Origin: Lutibacter sp. HS1-25
GTDB lineage: Bacteria > Bacteroidota > Bacteroidia > Flavobacteriales > Flavobacteriaceae
Length of the DNA: 61,497 nucleotides
Assembly (NCBI RefSeq): GCF_004121075.1
Contig: NZ_RHLN01000159.1
Location: 1 to 61,497 of the forward strand
Direction of reading: 5' to 3'
Both the position numbers and the translations under genes were made by a program. The notes under the pieces were generated by a model. That model was given only the letters and a program-made list of their open reading frames with translations. It ran no database searches and was not told the DNA's origin. This document shows, in pieces, positions 55,267 through 61,497 of the stretch. Every line of letters begins with the position of its first letter. The first letter of the stretch is position 1.

Positions 55267-55296
55267 TTGTGGAATTGGAAAAAAACTTTATATTTG
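55267..55296 (+). promoter_or_regulatory. sigma-A promoter of rplU-rpmA
   Basis: TTG at 55267-55269, 19 bases, TATATTTG at 55289-55296. Start site near 55302, about 52 bases before rplU. Geometry identical to the leu and aromatic operon promoters. The remaining gap from 55062 is AT-rich. Confidence 0.7.
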
Positions 55297-55353
55297 CACC
55301 CGCCTTAATTGAAAAGGTGAATTAATTAATAAAGCGAATTAAAAATTATACTT

Positions 55354-55845
55354 ATGTATGCAATTGTAGAAATAGCAGGGCAGCAATTTAAAGTAGCAAA
55401 AGACCAAAAGGTTTATGTACACCGCTTACAAGGAGAGGAAGGAACGCAAGTTTCTTTTGATAAAGTTCTTCTTTTAGAGAGTGATGGTACTGTAACTGTT
55501 GGCGCCCCAGCTATCCAAGGAGCCGAAGTAACGGCAAAAATTTTAGGTCACTTACAAGGTGATAAAGTAATCGTTTTCAAAAAGAAACGTAGAAAAGGAT
55601 ACAGTAAAAAGAATGGTCATCGCCAAGCTTTAACTGAAATACAAATTGAAGCTATTGCAGCAAGTGGTGCTACTAAAAAAGCAGCAGCTAAAACAGCAGC
55701 TCCAAAAGCTGAAACTGTTGAAGCAGCTTCTGATGATTTAGGTTCAATGACAGTTGCAGATTTAAAAGCTTTAGCTAAAGAAAAAGGTATTGAAGGATAC
55801 ACTTCTTTAAAGAAAGCTGAATTAATTGAGGCATTAACTAAATAA
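55354..55845 (+). CDS. rplU: 50S ribosomal protein L21 with C-terminal extension
   Basis: Residues 1-103 are a normal L21 (MYAIVEIAGQQFKVAKDQKVYVHRL; VIVFKKKRRKGYSKKNGHRQ). Residues about 104-163 add an Ala/Lys-rich linker and a helical tail (MTVADLKALAKEKGIEGYTSLKKAELIEALTK) that resembles the SAP/Rho N-terminal nucleic acid-binding fold. Such extensions are common in Bacteroidota. Upstream of rpmA by 27 bases. Confidence 0.95.
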   Translation: MYAIVEIAGQQFKVAKDQKVYVHRLQGEEGTQVSFDKVLLLESDGTVTVGAPAIQGAEVTAKILGHLQGDKVIVFKKKRRKGYSKKNGHRQALTEIQIEAIAASGATKKAAAKTAAPKAETVEAASDDLGSMTVADLKALAKEKGIEGYTSLKKAELIEALTK

Positions 55846-55872
55846 GAATCACAATTTTAAAACCATAACATC

Positions 55873-56133
55873 ATGGCACATAAAAAAGGAGTAGGTAGTT
55901 CGAAGAACGGTAGAGAATCGGAATCGAAACGTTTAGGAGTAAAAATATTTGGTGGACAAGCTGCAATTGCAGGTAACATTATTATCCGTCAAAGAGGTAC
56001 TGCTCACCACCCAGGTGAAAATGTATATATGGGAAAAGATCATACTTTACACGCAAAAGTGGATGGTTTGGTAAAATTCCAAAAGAAAAAAGACAACAGA
56101 TCTTATGTTTCTATTGAGCCTTTTGAGGTTTAA
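55873..56133 (+). CDS. rpmA: 50S ribosomal protein L27
   Basis: 86 residues starting [24 protein letters not shown], with [27 protein letters not shown], as in all L27. It has no N-terminal cleavable extension of the Firmicutes type. Cotranscribed with rplU and followed by a terminator. Confidence 0.98.
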   Translation: MAHKKGVGSSKNGRESESKRLGVKIFGGQAAIAGNIIIRQRGTAHHPGENVYMGKDHTLHAKVDGLVKFQKKKDNRSYVSIEPFEV

Positions 56134-56151
56134 GAAATAAAGTAATACATT

Positions 56152-56187
56152 AAAACTCCCAAACTTACTAGTTTGGGAGTTTTTTTA
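56152..56187 (+). terminator. terminator of rplU-rpmA
   Basis: AAAACTCCCAAAC and GTTTGGGAGTTTT form a 13-bp stem with a 6-base loop, then a T run. Confidence 0.9.
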
Positions 56188-56200
56188 TGCCCATATTTTG

Positions 56201-56208
56201 TACCTTTG
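56201..56208 (+). promoter_or_regulatory. -7 box placing the waaA start site at or near its ATG
   Basis: TACCTTTG matches TAnnTTTG and ends six bases before the waaA ATG at 56215. With a usual 5-7 base gap the mRNA would be leaderless or nearly so. No clear TTG -33 element at 19 bases. Confidence 0.4.
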
Positions 56209-56214
56209 CAAACT

Positions 56215-57465
56215 ATGTACTTTTTATATAACATACTTATTTTAATAGCTGCTAATTGTTTAAAAATAGTGGCGCTTTTTAACAATAAAATTCGGCTTTT
56301 TGTTGAAGGTAGAAATGAAACATTCTCAAAATTAAATACAGCAATTTCAAACAAAGATCAAGTTTTTTGGGTGCATTGTGCTTCTTTGGGTGAATTTGAG
56401 CAAGGAAGACCTATTATTGAAAAATTAAAGTTACAATATCCAACTCATAAAATAGTGGTCACTTTTTTTTCACCATCTGGTTATGAAGTTCGAAAAAATT
56501 ATGATTTGGCAAATGTTGTTTGCTATTTACCGTTGGATTCTAAAAAAAATGTCAAGCAATTTTTAAATGTTGTGCATCCTCAGTTGGCTATTTTTGTGAA
56601 ATATGAATTTTGGCCAAATCTGTTAAATGAACTTCAGAAAAGAAAAACAGCAACTATTTTAGTATCGGGAATTTTTAGAAAAGATCAGTCGTTTTTTAAG
56701 TGGTATGGCGGTTGGATGCGAAAATCATTGGCTGCTTTTTCTCATTTTTTTGTGCAGAATCAAGAATCTAAAAATTTATTGGAAAGTGTTTCATTTCAAA
56801 ATGTAACTTTAAGTGGTGATACTCGTTTTGACCGTGTTTTTGAAATTACACAACAAAATAACAAACTCGATTTTATAACCCAATTTAAAAACAATACTTA
56901 TACGCTTGTTGCTGGAAGCACTTGGAAAGAAGATGAGGATTTATTGGTAAATTATATCAATAACCAGGCTTCTGAAAATGAAAAATTTATCATTGCCCCA
57001 CACAATATCAACACCAAAGCTATTGAAGAATTGAAAAACTCAATTTCAAAAAAAACGGTTTTGTTTTCAGAAAAAGAAGGAAAAAAATTACAAGATTATC
57101 AGGTTTTTATTGTTGATACTATCGGGATTTTAACCAAAATTTACAGCTATGCTAATGTTGCTTATGTTGGTGGAGGTTATACAAAATCGGGTATTCATAA
57201 TGTGTTAGAACCAGCAACTTTTGGAGTTCCTATTGTAATTGGACCTAACTATGCTAAATTTAACGAAGCCATTGAGTTGGTTCAAAATGCGGCCTGTTTT
57301 GTTACAGATAGTTCTCAAAAATTATCCGTACTTTTAACCGATTTTTATACTGATAATCAGAAAAGAGATATTGCCGGTGCCAATGCGCTAAACTACGTGG
57401 TTACCAATAAAGGAGCCACCTCAAAAATTTTAAATTATATAAAAAATGAGAGAGAAATTAGATAA
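56215..57465 (+). CDS. waaA: 3-deoxy-D-manno-octulosonic acid (Kdo) transferase
   Basis: Adds Kdo to lipid A at the inner membrane. I start at ATG 56215 (MYFLYNILILIAANCLKIVAL), the usual signal-anchor; an upstream TTG lies in the preceding terminator. The 416 residues have WVHCASLGEFEQGRPIIEKLK, VTFFSPSGYEVRKNY, KYEFWPNLLNEL (in the donor site) and ANVAYVGGGYTKSGIHNVLEPATFGVPIVIGPNY. It overlaps the following regulator gene by 20 bases. Confidence 0.95.
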   Translation: MYFLYNILILIAANCLKIVALFNNKIRLFVEGRNETFSKLNTAISNKDQVFWVHCASLGEFEQGRPIIEKLKLQYPTHKIVVTFFSPSGYEVRKNYDLANVVCYLPLDSKKNVKQFLNVVHPQLAIFVKYEFWPNLLNELQKRKTATILVSGIFRKDQSFFKWYGGWMRKSLAAFSHFFVQNQESKNLLESVSFQNVTLSGDTRFDRVFEITQQNNKLDFITQFKNNTYTLVAGSTWKEDEDLLVNYINNQASENEKFIIAPHNINTKAIEELKNSISKKTVLFSEKEGKKLQDYQVFIVDTIGILTKIYSYANVAYVGGGYTKSGIHNVLEPATFGVPIVIGPNYAKFNEAIELVQNAACFVTDSSQKLSVLLTDFYTDNQKRDIAGANALNYVVTNKGATSKILNYIKNEREIR

Positions 57466-58078
57466 CTATTTTTCGTTTGTATTTGAAAAGGAATTACTCG
57501 ATGAAATTGAGAAGATTGGAATTTATAAAAAATTACGAGAAGGTGAATTGTTGGTAGATCTTGGCGATAAAATGAAAGGTGTGCCTTTGTTATTAGATGG
57601 CGCTATAAAAATTGTTAGAGAAGATAAAAAAGGAGACGAAATTTTGTTGTACTTTTTAGAAAAGGGAGATACTTGTGCAAGTTCTTTTGCAAGTGCTATT
57701 ACTAACGGTAAATGTGGTATTAGAGCCATTGCTGAAAAAGATTCGGAAATAATATTTCTTCCAAAAGACAAGTTAGATGATTGGCTTGTAAAGTACAAAT
57801 CGTGGCGTAATTTTGTAATTGATAGCTATAATATTCGTCTAAACGAAATGATGGAAACAATAGATACGTTGGCATTTATGCGTATGGATGAGCGTTTGTA
57901 CAAATATTTAAAAGACAAGGCTCAAATTATGCGCGAAACTTCATTAAACACAACACATCAGGACATTGCTTATGATATGCATACATCCAGAGTTGTAATT
58001 TCTAGGTTGTTAAAACAATTGGAAACTGAAGGAAAAATAAAATTGCATAGAAATAAAATAGAAATTTTACAATTTTAA
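57446..58078 (+). CDS. Crp/Fnr family transcriptional regulator
   Basis: A 210-residue protein with a cyclic-nucleotide-binding-like domain (about 20-120; LREGELLVDLGDKMKGVPLLLDGAIKIV) and a winged helix (about 150-205; NTTHQDIAYDMHTSRVVISRLLKQLETEGKIKL). It has no N-terminal Cys cluster, so it is not an Fnr-type O2 sensor; the Arg/Ser pair that binds cAMP in Crp is not evident. It overlaps waaA by 20 bases but is followed by sulfur transport genes, which it probably regulates. Confidence 0.85.
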   Translation: MREKLDNYFSFVFEKELLDEIEKIGIYKKLREGELLVDLGDKMKGVPLLLDGAIKIVREDKKGDEILLYFLEKGDTCASSFASAITNGKCGIRAIAEKDSEIIFLPKDKLDDWLVKYKSWRNFVIDSYNIRLNEMMETIDTLAFMRMDERLYKYLKDKAQIMRETSLNTTHQDIAYDMHTSRVVISRLLKQLETEGKIKLHRNKIEILQF

Positions 58079-58121
58079 TTCGGCTAACAAGCATTGTAAT
58101 CCTAAAATTTAATACTAATTT

Positions 58122-58679
58122 ATGGAATTTATTACACAACCTTGGGACTGGTATGTTGCCGGGCCCATTATAGCTTTAATCATGTTTTTGCTGTACTATT
58201 TTGGCGAGCGCTTTGGTGTTTCACACAATTTAGAAACATTTTGCTCCATTGGAGGTGCAGGAAGGTTTTTAGATTATTTTAAAATTGATTGGCGAAAAAA
58301 CAGTTGGAACTTGATGTTTGTAGCAGGTGCTATAGCTGGTGGTTTTATAGCTGCACAATGGTTAACAACAAGTACAGAAGTTGCTATAAATCCGCAAACT
58401 ATTGAAGATTTAGCAGCTATAGGATTTAAAGATGCTGGTGCAACTTATTTGCCAAATGAAATTTTTGGTATAGAAAACATGTTAACTTTAAAAGGGTTTT
58501 TAATATTGTTAATAGCAGGTATTATGGTTGGTTTTGGTGCGCGTTGGGCAGGCGGTTGTACATCGGGTCACGCCATTGTTGGCTTAAGTAATTTAGAATT
58601 ACCATCGTTAATAGCTGTTATCGGTTTTTTTATTGGAGGCTTGGTAATGACGTGGTTTATTTTACCTTTAATATTTTAA
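58122..58679 (+). CDS. YeeE/YedE (TsuA-like) sulfur transporter, N-terminal half
   Basis: A 185-residue membrane protein with about five hydrophobic segments. It has the family's key cysteine motif GARWAGGCTSGHAIVGLS near residue 145. TsuA/YeeE takes up thiosulfate through a chain of cysteines. In Spirochaeta TsuA and E. coli YeeE one polypeptide carries both halves; here the second half is a separate gene that starts at the base after this stop, so the two surely form one complex. Confidence 0.85.
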   Translation: MEFITQPWDWYVAGPIIALIMFLLYYFGERFGVSHNLETFCSIGGAGRFLDYFKIDWRKNSWNLMFVAGAIAGGFIAAQWLTTSTEVAINPQTIEDLAAIGFKDAGATYLPNEIFGIENMLTLKGFLILLIAGIMVGFGARWAGGCTSGHAIVGLSNLELPSLIAVIGFFIGGLVMTWFILPLIF

Positions 58680-59096
58680 ATGATGAAATTATTAAAGTTT
58701 TTTTTAGTAGGAATCCTCTTTGGAATAGTAATGAGTAAGGCTGAAATAATTTCGTGGTATAGAATCTATGAAATGTTTAAATTTCAAGCTTTTCATATGT
58801 ACGGAATTATTGGTTCGGCAGTAATTTTAGGAATGATAATGATGACTTTTTTTAGAAGAAAAGTAATCAAAACTTTTGAAGGAAAAGATATTATTGTACC
58901 GCCTAAAAAACCAGGAATATACCGTAATTTATTTGGAGGTATCTTATTTGGCTTGGGTTGGGGCTTGGCAGGAGCTTGTCCTGGACCTATGTTTGTATTG
59001 TTAGGTCAGGGTGTGGTTGCTATACTGGTAGTTATTTTTGGAGCTACTTTTGGTGCTTTTTTATATGGTGTTTTTAAAGAAAAATTACCTCATTAA
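58680..59096 (+). CDS. YeeE/YedE sulfur transporter, C-terminal half (DUF6691)
   Basis: A 138-residue membrane protein with four hydrophobic segments and the second conserved cysteine motif GLGWGLAGACPGPMFVLLGQG near residue 100. It starts one base after the upstream half. The split gene pair is common in Bacteroidota and Proteobacteria. With moaA downstream, imported sulfur could supply molybdopterin synthesis, though this is inference. Confidence 0.85.
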   Translation: MMKLLKFFLVGILFGIVMSKAEIISWYRIYEMFKFQAFHMYGIIGSAVILGMIMMTFFRRKVIKTFEGKDIIVPPKKPGIYRNLFGGILFGLGWGLAGACPGPMFVLLGQGVVAILVVIFGATFGAFLYGVFKEKLPH

Positions 59097-59137
59097 AAAA
59101 GAGATATTTTGAAATTGTAAATTATTTTAGACAGTGC

Positions 59138-60124
59138 ATGCAGTTAACCGATAAATTTGGCAGAAAAATATCGTATTTACGATTGGCGGTTACAGATCGT
59201 TGTAATTTGCGTTGCCAATATTGTATGCCTGCTCACGGAATTGATATTGTTGATAGAAAAGAATTGCTATCGTATAAAGAAATGTACCGTATTACACGTG
59301 TACTTTCAGAGCTAGGTGTAAATAAAGTGCGCTTAACTGGTGGAGAGCCTTTTGTTCGCAGAGATTTTGTGAAGTTTTTAGAATCACTTTCATTTAATGA
59401 TAAGTTAAAAGAAATTAATATTACCACCAATGGTGCTTTAATTTCCAATCATATTGAAAAGCTAGAAGAACTAAATATCAATGCGGTTAATTTAAGTATG
59501 GATACTTTGCAAAGAGAAAAATTTGCTCAAATTACACGAAGAGATGTTTTTGTAAATGTGTATGATACTTTTGAAAAACTGGTTGAAAGTAACTTAAAAT
59601 TAAAGCTAAATATTGTAGTACAGTCTGGTTTTAATACCGATGAAATTATTGATTTTGTTGAACTTTCAAAAGATAAAAATATTGCCATTCGTTTTATTGA
59701 AGAAATGCCTTTTAACGGTAAAGGACAACGCAAAATTGATGAAGAGTGGAATTTCAATAAAATAATCAATCATATAAAAAATCAATATTCAGTAGTTGAG
59801 ACACTTCAACAAAAAAAATCATCTACTTCAAAAAACTTTAAAATACCTGGTTATTTAGGTACTTTTGGTATCATCCCTGCGTTTACCCGTACTATTTGTG
59901 GCGATTGTAACAGAATTAGAATTACGGCAACTGGTATGTTTAAAAACTGTTTGTTTGATGGTGGAGTGTTTAATGTACGCGATTTTATAAGAAATGGAGC
60001 CAGCGACAACGATTTGAAAGCATTGTTTATTAAAACAGTGCATAAAAAACCCGAAAACGGATTTGTTGCTGAAGCTTCTAGAGACAATGATGTGTCTGAA
60101 AGTATGTCTACTATTGGAGGGTAA
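59138..60124 (+). CDS. moaA: GTP 3',8-cyclase MoaA
   Basis: Radical SAM enzyme of the first step of molybdopterin synthesis. The 328 residues have CNLRCQYC (SAM cluster) near residue 22-29, RLTGGEPFVRRDF, the second cluster CGDCNRIRITATGMFKNC near residue 255, and the C-terminal GG (MSTIGG) needed for activity. It is followed by the duplicated region and moeA. Confidence 0.95.
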   Translation: MQLTDKFGRKISYLRLAVTDRCNLRCQYCMPAHGIDIVDRKELLSYKEMYRITRVLSELGVNKVRLTGGEPFVRRDFVKFLESLSFNDKLKEINITTNGALISNHIEKLEELNINAVNLSMDTLQREKFAQITRRDVFVNVYDTFEKLVESNLKLKLNIVVQSGFNTDEIIDFVELSKDKNIAIRFIEEMPFNGKGQRKIDEEWNFNKIINHIKNQYSVVETLQQKKSSTSKNFKIPGYLGTFGIIPAFTRTICGDCNRIRITATGMFKNCLFDGGVFNVRDFIRNGASDNDLKALFIKTVHKKPENGFVAEASRDNDVSESMSTIGG

Positions 60125-60135
60125 ATAAATTGACA

Positions 60136-60204
60136 GATATGAAATTCGTAATTAAACATTAACAATTAATAGTGCATAATTTTAATGAAAAGTGAAAAAG
60201 TAAA
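60136..60204 (+). repeat. 69-bp direct repeat, copy A
   Basis: Identical to 60275-60343. Both copies contain the moeA leader and its first 20 bases, ATGAAAAGTGAAAAAGTAAA. The copies are separated by 70 bases (60205-60274). Confidence 0.9.
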
Positions 60205-60253
60205 AATGAATAATGTTGGTCTGGTCGCTGAGCGTAGCCGAAGCGATAATTAA
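60185..60253 (+). pseudogene. decoy moeA start created by duplication
   Basis: In copy A the moeA ATG and six codons (MKSEKV) read into the unrelated insert and end at a TAA after 22 codons; the tail reads VGLVAERSRSDN. This would be translated if the region is transcribed. It is a duplicated start, not a real gene. The tail comes from a GCTGAGCGTAGCCGAAGC segment that recurs in flavobacterial intergenic DNA (recollection). Confidence 0.7.
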
Positions 60254-60274
60254 AAACAGCTAAGCTTATTTATT

Positions 60275-60343
60275 GATATGAAATTCGTAATTAAACATTA
60301 ACAATTAATAGTGCATAATTTTAATGAAAAGTGAAAAAGTAAA
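60275..60343 (+). repeat. 69-bp direct repeat, copy B, containing the real moeA start
   Basis: Identical to 60136-60204. The last 20 bases are the true 5' end of moeA, with ATG at 60324. Confidence 0.9.
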
Positions 60344-61497
60344 TGAAGCCTTGGCAATTATTTTAAACAACACTTTAAATTTTGGTGTTGAAGAAATAGA
60401 TTTTATAAATGCTACTGGCAGAATTTTAAAGGAAACTATTGTTGCTGATCGCGATTTTCCACCGTTTGATCGTGTGAGTATGGATGGTATTGCAATTGCT
60501 GCTGCAGTTTTTAGCAATGGGCAACGAACTTTTAAAATTGAAGGTATTCAAGCCGCTGGAAGTGAGCAATTACAGCTTAAAAATTCAGAAAATTGTATTG
60601 AAGCTATGACGGGTGCAATACTGCCAAAAGGTTGTGATGTGGTGATTCCTTACGAGTTATTAACCATTGAAGATGGAAAAGCTCAGGTAAATTTAGATGA
60701 GATAAAGTATTTTCAAAATATTCATCCAAAAGGTTTTGATAAAAAAGTTGGCGATGTTTTAATTGCTGAAAACACAAAAATTTCTCCTGCCGAAATTGGT
60801 GTGTTGGCAACTGTTGGAAAATCTACCGTAAAAGTTGGTAAACAGCCAAAAGTAATGATTGTTTCTACGGGTAATGAATTGGTTGATGTTACTGAAACTC
60901 CTGCTGAACATCAAATTAGAAAAAGCAATGTTTATACCTTGGTATCGTTGTTAGATAAATTGCAAATTAAAGCCGATACTGCTCATATTTTAGATGATAA
61001 ACAAGTTTTAAAATCAAAGATTGAAGCATTTTTAAACGATTATGATGTGCTGCTTTTTAGTGGAGCAGTTTCTAAAGGGAAATTTGATTTTATTCCAGAA
61101 GTTTTATCGGAATTGGGAGTTGAAAAATTATTTCATCAGGTAAAACAACGTCCGGGAAAACCATTTTGGTTTGGTGTTAAATCGCAGGTTACAGAGCCTA
61201 ACCGAAATGATAATTCTGTAACTGCGTGTAATCAACAAAATAAAGTTGTATTTGCATTTCCAGGAAATCCGGTTTCAACTTTTGTAAATTGTTTGAAATA
61301 TTTTCACCCTTGGTATTATAAATCAGCAGATTTAAATGTTGAAAATCAACAGGCTATTTTGGCTGAAGATTTTTATTTTAAGCCAAGTGTTACTTACTTT
61401 TTACAGGTAAAATTAACTCAAAAAGAAGGGGTTTTATTGGCTACACCAGTTTCAGGAAAAGGTTCGGGTGATTTGGCTAATTTAATAGCTGCGGATG
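60324..61497 (+). CDS. moeA: molybdopterin molybdenumtransferase MoeA, 3'-truncated by window end
   Basis: Inserts Mo into molybdopterin-AMP. Reads MKSEKVNEALAIILNNT, then DRDFPPFDRVSMDGIA, AMTGAILPKGCDVVIPYE, VSTGNELVDV and VFAFPGNPVSTFV, all MoeA signatures. About 391 codons are present and the frame is open to the last base, so perhaps only the last few residues are missing. Its promoter and first seven codons lie in the 69-bp repeat copy B. Confidence 0.92.
   Translation, partial: MKSEKVNEALAIILNNTLNFGVEEIDFINATGRILKETIVADRDFPPFDRVSMDGIAIAAAVFSNGQRTFKIEGIQAAGSEQLQLKNSENCIEAMTGAILPKGCDVVIPYELLTIEDGKAQVNLDEIKYFQNIHPKGFDKKVGDVLIAENTKISPAEIGVLATVGKSTVKVGKQPKVMIVSTGNELVDVTETPAEHQIRKSNVYTLVSLLDKLQIKADTAHILDDKQVLKSKIEAFLNDYDVLLFSGAVSKGKFDFIPEVLSELGVEKLFHQVKQRPGKPFWFGVKSQVTEPNRNDNSVTACNQQNKVVFAFPGNPVSTFVNCLKYFHPWYYKSADLNVENQQAILAEDFYFKPSVTYFLQVKLTQKEGVLLATPVSGKGSGDLANLIAAD

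Noticed and set aside
60136..60343. Insertion sequence with target-site duplication near moeA
   Set aside because: The 70-base insert has no transposase or terminal inverted repeats, and 69 bases is far longer than a usual target duplication.

Overview
This 61.5-kb window comes from a low-GC Bacteroidota chromosome, most likely a member of the Flavobacteriales (inference). The support is a PorP/SprF-type secretion protein, a HYC_CC_PP family protein, an L21 with a long tail, paired M16 peptidases, several TTG-N19-TAnnTTTG promoters of the kind described for this phylum, and little visible Shine-Dalgarno sequence. No tRNA, rRNA, CRISPR array or insertion sequence was recognised.

Layout. 1-3.5 kb: tail of apbE, a methyltransferase, map and an acyl-CoA transferase. 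3.5-14.7 kb: an uptake [NiFe]-hydrogenase locus with a probable Ni transporter, hyaA-B-C-D-hypF-D-E on the minus strand and hypA-B-C divergently on the plus strand. 14.7-23.1 kb: housekeeping genes (SIMPL protein, thioredoxin-like lipoprotein, gpmI) and an aromatic operon pheA-aminotransferase-tyrA-aroF/CM preceded by a Phe/Tyr-rich leader peptide and attenuator. 23.1-36.7 kb: a compact Mo-nitrogenase locus on the minus strand, nifH-nifI1-nifI2-nifD-K-E-N-B-ferredoxin-nifV, with divergent nifA and then a convergent four-gene operon (NifX-like, Nif11-like and two unrecognised proteins). 37.3-42.4 kb: leuC-leuD-leuA/cimA-leuB. 42.4-49.6 kb: a Cus/Czc-type metal efflux operon. 49.8-61.5 kb: PorP/SprF, gamma carbonic anhydrase, M16 peptidases, rplU-rpmA, waaA, a Crp-like regulator, a split YeeE/YedE transporter, moaA and the start of moeA.

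How the genes fit together. The nif set contains all six catalytic and cofactor genes (HDKENB) plus homocitrate synthase, a PII pair for post-translational control, and NifA for sigma-54 transcription. The hydrogenase small subunit carries all six cysteines of the O2-tolerant [4Fe-3S] type, so it is well suited to recycling the H2 that nitrogenase releases. The two loci are separated by about 9 kb of core metabolism.

Most interesting points: (1) a classical translation-coupled attenuator, with leader peptide MKTINTYNSFYFYFYFSNKR and mutually exclusive hairpins, upstream of pheA; (2) an identical 14-bp palindrome TTACATTTATGTAA in the nifH/nifA intergenic region and upstream of the four-gene nif-associated operon, a candidate NifA enhancer that links unknown proteins to nitrogen fixation; (3) that four-gene operon itself; (4) a dispersed hairpin repeat whose two copies differ by compensated stem substitutions; (5) a 69-bp duplication that creates a decoy start of moeA.
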